Positions 1 to 5,761 are shown, numbered from the stretch's first letter. The stretch: 7,499 bases of DNA from Candidatus Merdenecus merdavium (GCA_018715425.1 DVLR01000210.1:1-7499), one strand, 5' to 3'. Program-made: numbers and translations. Notes: a model not told the origin generated them from the sequence alone.

Positions 1-2
1 GA

Positions 3-188
3 ATGAGAATAAGGGATGCAGGAAGAGATCGAGAGTTAGATCATATGCAGAAATATGTAGATGATAAAGCGAGAGAGTGGTTTAAAGAGCCAGACTTTTA
101 TACTAAATATAAGCAAAGATTAAAGGGAGGACATTCAGTTGGACGAGCAAATCAAAACGGAGAACGAAAAGAAGAAGGAATATCTTAA
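3..188 (+). CDS. Hypothetical phage protein, possibly 5'-truncated
   Basis: This is an open frame of 61 codons from an ATG two bases inside the window edge. Its ribosome binding site cannot be seen and the frame stays open to the edge, so the real start may lie upstream. The protein is charged and hydrophilic, with a central stretch around residues 13-42 rich in Lys, Asp, Tyr and Trp, and has no membrane segment or motif I recognise. It overlaps the next gene (TTG start at 139) by 50 bases in another frame, a compact arrangement typical of phage operons, and is probably co-transcribed with it. Function unknown. A small accessory protein at the end of the early or middle region would fit the position, but that is inference. 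Confidence 0.5.
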   Translation: MRIRDAGRDRELDHMQKYVDDKAREWFKEPDFYTKYKQRLKGGHSVGRANQNGERKEEGIS

Positions 189-573
189 GTCATATGAACC
201 GTTGGTATTGGCGGCTAAGATCGCAGACAGGAAGGTAATTGATTGCAGAAGAGATAAAGTATCAATAAGTATGTTCTATGATGATATGCCACATGGGACA
301 GATAAGAAAGACCTGTCTGACTATATTGTAAGGCTTGAAAAGCTAGAGAAAGACCAAGTTAATGCTAGGTATGATAAGATATCTCGGTACGTGGAGATTG
401 AACAAAGAATAGAGATGTTAAAAGATGAAGATCAAAAAAATCTGTTAAAGATAAAATACCTTGAATGCAAAACCTGGACGGAAGTTTGTGAGGAAGTTGG
501 TTACGAATGGGCTCAAGTGCACAGGATTCATAATAAAGCTTTAAGAAACTTTAAAATATATGATACACAATGA
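139..573 (+). CDS. DUF1492/ArpU-type late transcription regulator (sigma region 4-like)
   Basis: The predicted product is 144 aa and resembles the DUF1492/ArpU/RinA-like regulators that sit just before terminase genes in Bacillota phages and are thought to switch on late transcription. The N-terminal half (about 1-95) is charged and probably helical, including the MPHG turn at 50-53 and a coiled-coil-like stretch at 60-95. The C-terminal part (about 98-137) has the family pattern: LLKIKYLECKTW, then EVGYEW and VHRIHNKAL, a helix-turn-helix like sigma factor region 4. The start is TTG at 139, chosen because GGGAGG at 125-130 lies 8 bases upstream and the first in-frame ATG is at codon 45. The stop is followed by TGATAC repeats and then a terminator. 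Its likely target is a late promoter before the terminase genes; no binding site is proven. Confidence 0.8.
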   Translation: MDEQIKTENEKKKEYLKSYEPLVLAAKIADRKVIDCRRDKVSISMFYDDMPHGTDKKDLSDYIVRLEKLEKDQVNARYDKISRYVEIEQRIEMLKDEDQKNLLKIKYLECKTWTEVCEEVGYEWAQVHRIHNKALRNFKIYDTQ

Positions 574-605
574 TACAATCATGTGTGTTAGAATGATAGT
601 ATCAT
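560..605. repeat. TGATAC repeats spanning the end of the DUF1492 gene
   Basis: ATGATAC occurs twice in direct orientation at 560-566 and 570-576, exactly 10 bases (one helical turn) apart, and once inverted as GTATCAT at 599-605. The first two copies cover the last codons and stop of the DUF1492 gene. The spacing suggests a protein-binding site, or a long imperfect hairpin in RNA. Which protein, if any, binds is unknown. Confidence 0.35.
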
Positions 606-622
606 AAATATACTTGTTATCC

Positions 623-636
623 AAGGAGAACTCCTT
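623..636. repeat. 14-bp palindrome AAGGAGAACTCCTT
   Basis: A perfect inverted repeat (AAGGAG, AA, CTCCTT) in the spacer after the DUF1492 gene, followed by AAATTTTT. The loop is too short for a good RNA hairpin. It may be a small operator or part of a composite termination region with the stronger hairpin at 656-687. Confidence 0.3.
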
Positions 637-655
637 AAATTTTTGCAGATGGAAT

Positions 656-687
656 AGCTATTACCTTTTTTGGTAGTAGCTGTTTTT
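656..687 (+). terminator. Rho-independent terminator after the DUF1492 gene
   Basis: A 10-bp stem, AGCTATTACC (656-665) with GGTAGTAGCT (672-681), has one T-G wobble, a six-T loop, and is followed by G and TTTTT (683-687). It lies 83 bases past the regulator's stop and should end the upstream transcript on the plus strand. The terminase operon therefore probably needs its own promoter or antitermination. Confidence 0.75.
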
Positions 688-760
688 ATAGGATGTGACG
701 TTGAGTGGGATATTTGCATGTTGGTGGGGATGTGCAGTAAGGAAAGATGTAACAGGACAG

Positions 761-781
761 AAAAGGCAGCCATAAGCTGCC
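761..781 (-). terminator. Terminator of the reverse-strand cassette
   Basis: Read on the minus strand, GGCAGC (781-776), loop TTATG and GCTGCC (770-765) form a perfect 6-bp GC-rich stem followed by TTTT (764-761). The stem starts on the last base of the HTH gene's TAG stop. It ends the minus-strand transcript before it meets the DUF1492 gene. Confidence 0.65.
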
Positions 782-960
782 TAATCTCTACATAGTTCAT
801 CAAGGGTTACTTCAAGGGCATCAGCAAGCTTGATAACTGTAGATACTTTAGCCTCATCGTTACGTTCTATGTTCTCGATCGTCCTTATTGGCACGCCACT
901 AATTTTAGAGAGGGCGGGAACAGTTAAAGACTTATTAAGGCGTATTATTTTTAGTTTCAT
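781..960 (-). CDS. Small XRE-family helix-turn-helix regulator
   Basis: This 59-aa protein is little more than one Cro/CI-type DNA-binding domain. It opens MKLKIIRLNKSLTVPALSKI. The HTH core is ALSKISGVPIRTIENIER at about 16-33, followed by the usual hydrophobic end VIKLADALEVTLDELC (about 42-57). The ATG at 960-958 has GGAGG (972-968) seven bases upstream. It starts inside the 3' end of the membrane-protein gene (26-base overlap), so its translation is probably coupled. It is the last gene of the minus-strand cassette and its stop touches the terminator stem. By analogy with other small XRE proteins it probably represses its own promoter, where a palindrome fills the -35/-10 spacer (inferred). 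It has no extra oligomerisation or protease-sensing domain, so it is unlikely to be the main CI-like phage repressor. Confidence 0.85.
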   Translation of the reverse strand: MKLKIIRLNKSLTVPALSKISGVPIRTIENIERNDEAKVSTVIKLADALEVTLDELCRD

Positions 961-1114
961 GGCTTTTCCTCCAGTTCATAAAGTTTAGGATGATAAGAAT
1001 AACTAAAAGTACTAAGATAATAATATCTAGTATGCCTAAGTTATTAAAATCAATTAATTTAAGGATTATAAAAACGATTAATAGTGTGGCAATATTGGTG
1101 TTTAATTCTTTCAT
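935..1114 (-). CDS. Small two-helix membrane protein
   Basis: The product is about 59 aa from the ATG at 1114, or 62 aa from an in-frame TTG at 1123. Neither start has a clear Shine-Dalgarno sequence, so the start is uncertain and translation may be weak or coupled. From the ATG start, one hydrophobic segment runs about 7-19 and a second, very Ile/Leu-rich one about 27-46, joined by a short linker with Asp and Asn. The tail WRKSHETK is basic and polar. The predicted form is a hairpin in the cytoplasmic membrane with a cytoplasmic tail. It lies between the 29-aa peptide and the XRE gene on the minus strand and overlaps the latter. I do not recognise a family. A toxin-like pore former, a superinfection-exclusion protein or a membrane partner of the HTH protein are all possible; none is shown. 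Confidence 0.55.
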   Translation of the reverse strand: MKELNTNIATLLIVFIILKLIDFNNLGILDIIILVLLVILIILNFMNWRKSHETKNNTP

Positions 1115-1137
1115 AGCATTCAATGTTGTGATATAAT
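1110..1137 (+). promoter_or_regulatory. Possible extended -10 promoter, antisense to the small peptide gene
   Basis: On the plus strand TG-A-TATAAT (1129-1137) is a perfect extended -10 element. The hexamer TTCATA (1110-1115) sits 16 bases upstream and matches four of six -35 positions. A transcript would start near 1144 and run through the complement of the 29-aa gene, up to the terminator at 1372-1403 if not stopped by the hairpin at 1159-1176. It could be an antisense regulator, but AT-rich DNA yields such matches by chance. Confidence 0.35.
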
Positions 1138-1143
1138 AAAGAT

Positions 1144-1176
1144 ACCTCTTAGAGAGGTGGGGGAATTTCTTCCCCC
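1144..1176. repeat. Two adjacent perfect inverted repeats downstream of the 29-aa gene
   Basis: ACCTCT-TAG-AGAGGT (1144-1158) abuts GGGGGAA-TTTC-TTCCCCC (1159-1176). On the minus strand the second reads GGGGGAAGAAATTCCCCC, a 7-bp stem with a GAAA tetraloop. Neither is followed by a good T-run, so they are poor rho-independent terminators, but they could stabilise the 3' part of the peptide mRNA. The first shares ACCTC/GAGGT half-sites with the promoter palindrome and could be a second operator. Confidence 0.55.
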
Positions 1177-1181
1177 TTTGT

Positions 1182-1256
1182 GGTGCTTACTTGTTTTGGT
1201 CACTGTCATTTAGCTTGCTGGCAATTTGTACGGCTAACCAAATTATTGTAAGCACC
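1182..1256. repeat. 9-bp long-range inverted repeat enclosing most of the 29-aa gene
   Basis: GGTGCTTAC (1182-1190) is the exact reverse complement of GTAAGCACC (1248-1256), 57 bases away. In the minus-strand mRNA one arm covers codons 7-10 of the peptide and the other spans its stop codon. Pairing would lock the coding region into a closed loop, as in the compact folded mRNAs of several type I toxins (analogy, not proof). Confidence 0.5.
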
Positions 1257-1276
1257 TTTATCATATCATCTAACAT
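1187..1276 (-). CDS. 29-aa hydrophobic peptide, candidate type I toxin-like
   Basis: A 29-codon frame runs from ATG (1276-1274) to TAA (1189-1187) on the minus strand. It has an ideal ribosome binding site, AAAGGAGGTGG (1291-1281), with seven bases between GGAGG and the ATG, and a consensus promoter about 20 bases before that. The peptide begins MLDDMIKVLTIIWLAVQI, giving one hydrophobic helix at about residues 5-19, and ends in a polar tail with Lys, Asp and Asn. This plan is that of holin-like or TxpA-like type I toxins and of small phage membrane peptides. The mRNA has a 9-bp stem closing around the gene and two strong hairpins just past the stop. It is the first gene of the minus-strand cassette. 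I do not recognise a named family. It may instead be a leader peptide or a small partner of the downstream membrane protein. Confidence 0.6.
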   Translation of the reverse strand: MLDDMIKVLTIIWLAVQIASKLNDSDQNK

Positions 1277-1301
1277 TGTTCCACCTCCTTTCTATAATAA
1301 T

Positions 1302-1330
1302 ATTATACCACCTTGCGAGGTGGCTGTCAA
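1302..1330 (-). promoter_or_regulatory. Perfect consensus promoter with an operator-like palindrome in its spacer
   Basis: On the minus strand TTGACA (1330-1325) is followed by 17 bases and TATAAT (1307-1302), identical to the housekeeping sigma consensus at both hexamers and in spacing. The spacer contains CCACCT-CGCA-AGGTGG (1323-1308), a perfect 6+4+6 inverted repeat that fills 16 of its 17 bases. A protein bound there would block RNA polymerase, and the XRE protein encoded downstream is the obvious candidate. Transcription should start near 1295. A promoter this strong should be active without phage factors, so it suits expression in a lysogen unless repressed. Confidence 0.85.
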
Positions 1331-1371
1331 TAGAAAAGAGGAAAATAATTAAATAAAATTATTATAATTAT

Positions 1372-1403
1372 GCACTTATAACTTAGATTATGGGTGCTTT
1401 TTT
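1372..1403 (+). terminator. Rho-independent terminator just upstream of the terminase operon
   Basis: GCACTTATAA (1372-1381) pairs with TTATGGGTGC (1388-1397) through 10 bp including two T-G wobbles. The loop is six bases and TTTTTT follows (1398-1403). It would stop plus-strand transcripts entering from the cassette region, or end an antisense RNA started near 1144. A TATAAT at 1363-1368 without a recognisable -35 lies just before it. If that is an activator-dependent late promoter, its transcripts would begin inside the stem and escape termination. Confidence 0.6.
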
Positions 1404-1438
1404 AATGCAGAAAAAGAGACAGATAGGAAGGTGAGGTG

Positions 1439-1906
1439 ATGGCCAATGAGGAAAACTTAAAAGGGAAGGGATTCGACAGTCGAACCACGGAAGAACTACG
1501 AGAGATTGCAACTAAGGGGGGCAAGGCATCGGGAGAGGCAAGGAGAAGGAAAGCAGATTTTCGTAAGGCTTTAAACGCCCTTCTAACTGCTGAGATAAAT
1601 AACCCTGAATGGACACCACTATTGGAGTCTCTAGGTCTAGATAGTACCCTTGAATCGGCCGTCAACGGTGCGATGATTAAAGAGGCATTAAATGGCAACG
1701 TGAAGGCTTATGAAGTAATTGCGAAGTATTCAGGGCAAAGCGATAAGACAGATGCCAGCCTAGAGGAACAACAAAGTAAGACAGAGCTTAATAAGGCAAG
1801 AAAGCAGGCAGTCACTGGAGAAAACGAAACAGATGAAGCCCTTGGTAAGCTTGATAAGATATTGAAAGAGGTACATGATAATGCAGTTAAGCAAGAAACA
1901 GAATGA
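1439..1906 (+). CDS. Putative terminase small subunit
   Basis: The predicted product is 155 aa. The N-terminal part has the basic, Gly-rich motif ATKGGKASGEARRRKADFRK (about 23-42), seen in proteins directly before the large terminase in many Clostridia prophages and annotated as small terminase. A helical middle follows (NGAMIKEALNGNVKAYEVIAKYSG, about 75-98), then a charged Lys/Glu/Gln tail that may be coiled coil. Small terminase recognises phage DNA and feeds it to the large subunit. ATG 1439 is preferred over the in-frame GTG at 1436 because AGGAAGG (1425-1431) is then 7 bases away. The end overlaps the large terminase gene. The assignment rests mainly on position and this weak family resemblance, since small terminases are poorly conserved. 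Confidence 0.65.
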   Translation: MANEENLKGKGFDSRTTEELREIATKGGKASGEARRRKADFRKALNALLTAEINNPEWTPLLESLGLDSTLESAVNGAMIKEALNGNVKAYEVIAKYSGQSDKTDASLEEQQSKTELNKARKQAVTGENETDEALGKLDKILKEVHDNAVKQETE

Positions 1907-3131
1907 GTATATAGTGAATGCGAATCACCGATGGAATATTAAGTCAGGTGCGGTAAGATCAGGAAAGTCGTTTGTAGATACTGCATATATGATACCTGCT
2001 AGAATCCGTGAAAGGGCTGGAGAACCTGGATTAAATGTGATCCTTGGAGTATCAAGGGAGACCGTTGAGCGTAATGTTCTACAGCCGATGAGAGAAATCT
2101 ACACGGATCGCTTGATTGGACAGATCAACAACCGTAACATTGCCAGAGTATGCGGTGAAGACGTCTATTGTCTTGGTGCCGAAAAGATTAGTCAGGTTGC
2201 AAAGATACAAGGTTCATCTATCAAATATACGTATGGCGATGAGATCGCAAAGTGGAATCAAGATGTATTCCAGATGTTAAAATCTCGTCTTGACAAGTCT
2301 TATAGTCGCTTTGATGGAGCGTGTAACCCAGAGAATCCCACGCATTGGCTTAAAAAGTTTATTGATTCGGATGCAGATATTTATTTGCAGAAATACCGAA
2401 TCTTTGACAACCCGTTTTTGCCATCGGAGTACGTTTATAACCTCTGCAAGGAGTATGAGGGCACGGTCTATTATGACCGCCTGATCGAGGGCCAGTGGAA
2501 ACGTGCAGAGGGATCCATATATCGAAAGTTTGCAGATCAGCCTGATTCATTTGTTACCAAGGTGAATAGGGAGAACATTGCGAGAATAGAGATCGGGGTT
2601 GACTTTGGTGGTAATGGATCTGGTCACTCTTTTGTGGCAACAGGAAAGTACAAGGGTGGTAAGGTGCAAGGGTTGATGAGTCGTAGATATATGAACAAGG
2701 ATTATCCACAGGGAATAGATGCAAATCTTCTGTCAGAACTCTTTTTGCAGTTTGTGGGAGCCGTCATTGAGAAGTATGGAATGCCAGAGTTCGTCTACTG
2801 GGATAATGCAGAAACAGTCCTGGGGCAGAGCATCACGAATGCTTGCAGAAAAAAATATCCCAGTATCGTTGTACTGCCAGCATGGAAAATAAGAATAAAA
2901 GATAGAATCGACTATACAGTCCGTCTCATGGGAGCCAGGCTTTTTTCGTTGACAGAGGATTGTGAAACGTTGTCGCAGGCCCTACAGGATGCCGTCTGGG
3001 ATAGTAAGGCAGATGAGGATGTGCGCCTGGATGATGGTACAAGCGACATTGATACACTAGATGCATTTGAATACTCGATAGAACGTGACGTTGCACAGAG
3101 TCATTACAACCCAGTGAAAGGAGGAATTTAG
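1881..3131 (+). CDS. terL: Phage terminase large subunit (ATPase and nuclease)
   Basis: This 416-aa motor protein pumps DNA into the procapsid and cuts the concatemer. The ATPase half shows a Walker A-like GAVRSGKS (23-30), a Walker B region YTYGDE (116-121) with the catalytic DE pair, and GACNPENPTHW (146-156) in the coupling-motif position. The nuclease half has the RNase H-like acidic residues: GVDFGG (Asp 241), YWDNAE (Asp 308) and the IDTLDAFEY segment near 390-398. The N-terminal pattern KQNEYIVNANHRWNIKSG is typical of this Clostridia phage family, and the length is usual. An ATG at 1875 is also in frame; 1881 is chosen because GAGGT (1868-1872) is then 8 bases away rather than 2. It overlaps the small terminase gene by 26 bases and ends one base before the portal ATG. 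Confidence 0.95.
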   Translation: MQLSKKQNEYIVNANHRWNIKSGAVRSGKSFVDTAYMIPARIRERAGEPGLNVILGVSRETVERNVLQPMREIYTDRLIGQINNRNIARVCGEDVYCLGAEKISQVAKIQGSSIKYTYGDEIAKWNQDVFQMLKSRLDKSYSRFDGACNPENPTHWLKKFIDSDADIYLQKYRIFDNPFLPSEYVYNLCKEYEGTVYYDRLIEGQWKRAEGSIYRKFADQPDSFVTKVNRENIARIEIGVDFGGNGSGHSFVATGKYKGGKVQGLMSRRYMNKDYPQGIDANLLSELFLQFVGAVIEKYGMPEFVYWDNAETVLGQSITNACRKKYPSIVVLPAWKIRIKDRIDYTVRLMGARLFSLTEDCETLSQALQDAVWDSKADEDVRLDDGTSDIDTLDAFEYSIERDVAQSHYNPVKGGI

Positions 3132-3132
3132 A

Positions 3133-4494
3133 ATGTTTCGATTAGCAAGTGATGAAGAACTAGACGATAAAAAATTAGGAGAGTTCCTCCAGGAACATGC
3201 ATTTGAATCAACGTTTCGCTATCAACAATTAAAAAAAGCTTATGAAACAGATTATCCGATCTTCTATCAAGAAAACAAGCCAGAATGGAAACCAGACAAT
3301 CGAATCGCGGTAAATTTTGCAAAATATATTGTTGATACGATGACTGGATTTTTCATAGGGCACCCCATCAAGATTACGGCAGACGAGGACGGTATTGGGA
3401 AGTTTGTAGAGTTCCTAGATCAATACAATGACCAGGACGATAATAACGCCGAGCTGTCTAAGATATGCAGCATCTACGGCAAGGGATATGAGATGTACTA
3501 CGTGGATGAATTTGGAAAGATAGGCATTACATATCTGACACCAATGGATGCATTTATGATTTATGATGATTCGGTGCTGTGCAGACCTAAAAACTTTGTT
3601 CGTTTATACATAGACTCTAATAATATATTGCACGGCAGTGTATCAGATGAATCTAAGGTACGATACTTTACCCAACACGGTAAGCTTGTATGGGAAGAAG
3701 AAGAGAAGATACATGGTTTTGATGGAGTTCCAGCCACGGAGTATGTAGAAAATGCAGAACAGATGGGAATCTTTGAACCTGTATTGACTATGATCAATGC
3801 ATACAACAAGGCAATCTCTGAAAAGGCGAATGATGTGGACTATTTCGCAGATGCCTATTTGAAAGTGTTGGGGGCTACCGTGAATGAAGAGGACGTCAAG
3901 AGTATTCGAGACAACCGCATTGTAAACTTTCCACCAGCATTACAAAACACCTTGCCTACAGTGGAGTTCATGGGGAAACCTGACGGGGATACAACGCAAG
4001 AAAACTTGATTGACCGTCTAGAACGTCTCATTTTTCAGATCAGCATGGTGGCGAATATATCCGATGTGAATTTTGGACAAACCAGTGGAATTGCTCTCAA
4101 ATATAAGCTGCAAGCTATGAGTAACCTTGAAAAAACCAAGGAACGGAAGTTTACATCTGGCATGAACCGAAGATACAAGTTGATTTTTAGTAATCCAGTA
4201 TCTGGTATGAAAAAAGATGACTGGGTAAAGCTGCATTATCGTTTTACACCAAACGTTCCTGCAAACGTCCTGGAGGAGAGTGAAATTGTAGGAAATCTTG
4301 ATGGCATCGTATCGCAAGAGACACAATTGTCTGTCCTGTCAATTGTGGATAACGTCCAAAATGAGATCAAAAGGCTAAAAAAAGAGCAAGAGGAAAGAGA
4401 AGAAACTGCTACGGATAACAGATTGTTAGAGAGGTTGAATCATGGACAGCAAGACGTATTGGAGCCAGAGGGAAGCCAAACAGCTCAAGAATAA
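3133..4494 (+). CDS. Portal protein, SPP1 gp6-like
   Basis: This 453-aa protein should form the dodecameric ring at the head vertex through which DNA enters and leaves and to which terminase and tail attach. It matches the SPP1-type portal family: an N-terminal segment with YYP-like YETDYPIFYQEN, then NRIAVNFAKYIVDTMTGFFIGHPI (about 56-79), an acidic middle with GYEMYYVDEFG, the DVDYFADAYLKVLG region near 235-248, and SDVNFGQTSGIALKYKL (about 312-328). The C-terminal tail (about 400-453) is rich in Glu, Lys and Gln and probably disordered or coiled. GGAGG at 3120-3124 is 8 bases before the ATG, inside the end of the terminase gene. The 3' end overlaps the MuF gene by 53 bases in another frame. 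The length is near the family norm. Confidence 0.92.
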   Translation: MFRLASDEELDDKKLGEFLQEHAFESTFRYQQLKKAYETDYPIFYQENKPEWKPDNRIAVNFAKYIVDTMTGFFIGHPIKITADEDGIGKFVEFLDQYNDQDDNNAELSKICSIYGKGYEMYYVDEFGKIGITYLTPMDAFMIYDDSVLCRPKNFVRLYIDSNNILHGSVSDESKVRYFTQHGKLVWEEEEKIHGFDGVPATEYVENAEQMGIFEPVLTMINAYNKAISEKANDVDYFADAYLKVLGATVNEEDVKSIRDNRIVNFPPALQNTLPTVEFMGKPDGDTTQENLIDRLERLIFQISMVANISDVNFGQTSGIALKYKLQAMSNLEKTKERKFTSGMNRRYKLIFSNPVSGMKKDDWVKLHYRFTPNVPANVLEESEIVGNLDGIVSQETQLSVLSIVDNVQNEIKRLKKEQEEREETATDNRLLERLNHGQQDVLEPEGSQTAQE

Positions 4495-5761
4495 CACAAG
4501 GGATGAGCTGGAATATAATAAAAAAATCCAAGATATCTATAATTACATGCTAGATAATATCCAAAAGGAGATAAACGGCTTTTATACCCGCTATGCAGCC
4601 AAAGAGGGAATAACCTTAGCTGATGCAAAGAAACGTGTCACACAGCTTGATATAGACGTCTACGAACGTAAAGCAAAGAAGTATGTGGCGGATAAGACAT
4701 TTTCCAGCGAAGCCAACGAAGAAATGCGGTTATACAATGCCACGATGAAGATTAATCGGTTAGAAATGCTCAAAGCCGATATTGGCCTTGAGTTGGTGGA
4801 TGGGTTTGACGAGTTGCAGAAGTATTTTGACACAACACTTACCGATCGGACGTTAGCAGAATTTAAGCGGCAGGCGGGGATTCTTGGCAAGTCCGTATTG
4901 AATAATGAAAAGGCAGCACATGCCATTGTTAATGCGTCTTTTCAGAATGCCAAGTTTTCAGACAGGATATGGATGTACCAAGATATGTTAAAGGCTGAAC
5001 TAGCGAAAGAGCTAAAGACTGGGCTTATCCAAGGCAGGAATCCGAAGGTATTGGCGCGTCATATATCTAAGACATTTGGAGTCAGCAGAAACAATGCTGA
5101 ACGGCTCATGCAAACAGAACTAGCTAGAGTACAGACAGAGGCACAGAAACAGTCTTATGAACGCAACGGATATGACCAATATGTATTTATTGCCGAGCCG
5201 ACCGCTTGCCCTATCTGCCAAGCTCTGGACGATAAAACTTTTGATGTACAAAAGATGATGCCAGGAACAAACGCAAGCCCGATGCACCCACACTGTCGTT
5301 GTAGTACGGCGGCTTACATGGATCGGGAAGCCCTAGAGGCGAGACTTGCCGAAATCGAAGCACAGGAAAGTAAAATTCAGCCGAAAGGTGTTGTAAAACC
5401 CGGTGAAAGTGATACAATAAAATTATCCAATCAGGAAGTTCGAAATTGGTATGTTGATAAAGTAAATGGTATCAAAGATACTATTGATAATAGCCTTCCG
5501 ATGGAAGTTCAGGCACGGATAGCTTTTGAGCAAAGAAACGAGATACGAACCAAGGCTCGTGAGATGATGGAGGACGAAGAAACCAGAAAATCATTGGATA
5601 CGGTTAGACCCAACAAGTCTTTTGAGGAACTGATCTCAAGCAAGATGAAGCGCAAAGGTTTATCTAGGGAAGAAGCTATAAAAGATATTTATGCTACTGC
5701 AACAAAGACGAATGAGGATGTGAATAAAATGTTTGGAATTGGAGGTAATAGTGATGTATGA
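4442..5761 (+). CDS. MuF-type minor head protein with C-terminal extension (candidate polymorphic toxin)
   Basis: The 439-aa product starts MDSKTYWSQREAKQL and has a long helical N-terminal part (1-150). A phage Mu gpF/SPP1 gp7-type domain follows (about 150-295), ending with CPIC (256-259) and HPHCRC (282-287), a likely zinc-binding set. MuF proteins bind the portal and are packaged in the head. A linker (about 296-325, with PKGVVKPGESD) leads to an extra domain at about 326-435 that the shorter SPP1 gp7 lacks. Its motifs include NQEVRNWYVDKV, EQRNEIRTKAREMM, NKSFEELISSKMKRKG and the ending VNKMFGIGG. By hand count GC falls from about 49% (5101-5340) to about 39% (5401-5700). MuF proteins of temperate Bacillota phages are known to carry exchangeable toxin domains, so the extension may be one; I cannot name its activity. 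GAGGT at 4431-4435 lies 6 bases before the ATG. Confidence 0.88.
   Translation: MDSKTYWSQREAKQLKNNTRDELEYNKKIQDIYNYMLDNIQKEINGFYTRYAAKEGITLADAKKRVTQLDIDVYERKAKKYVADKTFSSEANEEMRLYNATMKINRLEMLKADIGLELVDGFDELQKYFDTTLTDRTLAEFKRQAGILGKSVLNNEKAAHAIVNASFQNAKFSDRIWMYQDMLKAELAKELKTGLIQGRNPKVLARHISKTFGVSRNNAERLMQTELARVQTEAQKQSYERNGYDQYVFIAEPTACPICQALDDKTFDVQKMMPGTNASPMHPHCRCSTAAYMDREALEARLAEIEAQESKIQPKGVVKPGESDTIKLSNQEVRNWYVDKVNGIKDTIDNSLPMEVQARIAFEQRNEIRTKAREMMEDEETRKSLDTVRPNKSFEELISSKMKRKGLSREEAIKDIYATATKTNEDVNKMFGIGGNSDV

Noticed and set aside
718..795. 25-codon plus-strand frame with several cysteines (starts MLVGMCSKERC)
   Set aside because: No Shine-Dalgarno before the ATG, and it is antisense to the end of the XRE gene and its terminator. 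The cysteines look like chance.
588..803. 71-codon frame on the minus strand
   Set aside because: It shares its first part with the XRE gene in another frame, reads through that gene's terminator, has no ribosome binding site and resembles no protein family.
781..960. XRE protein as the phage's main CI-type repressor
   Set aside because: It has no C-terminal oligomerisation or autocleavage domain, lies far from an integrase/lysis-lysogeny region, and shares a transcript with two membrane peptides, so a local regulator is more likely.
1144..1176. The two hairpins as a rho-independent terminator for the 29-aa gene
   Set aside because: Neither strand has a proper T-run after the stems, so I list them as inverted repeats. 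They may still cause pausing or stabilise the RNA.
1402..1698. 98-codon minus-strand frame
   Set aside because: Shadow of the small terminase gene; no ribosome binding site or promoter, and Ser/Leu-rich composition typical of antisense frames.
4018..4326. 102-codon minus-strand frame inside the portal gene
   Set aside because: Antisense shadow of a well-supported portal gene, with no start signals.
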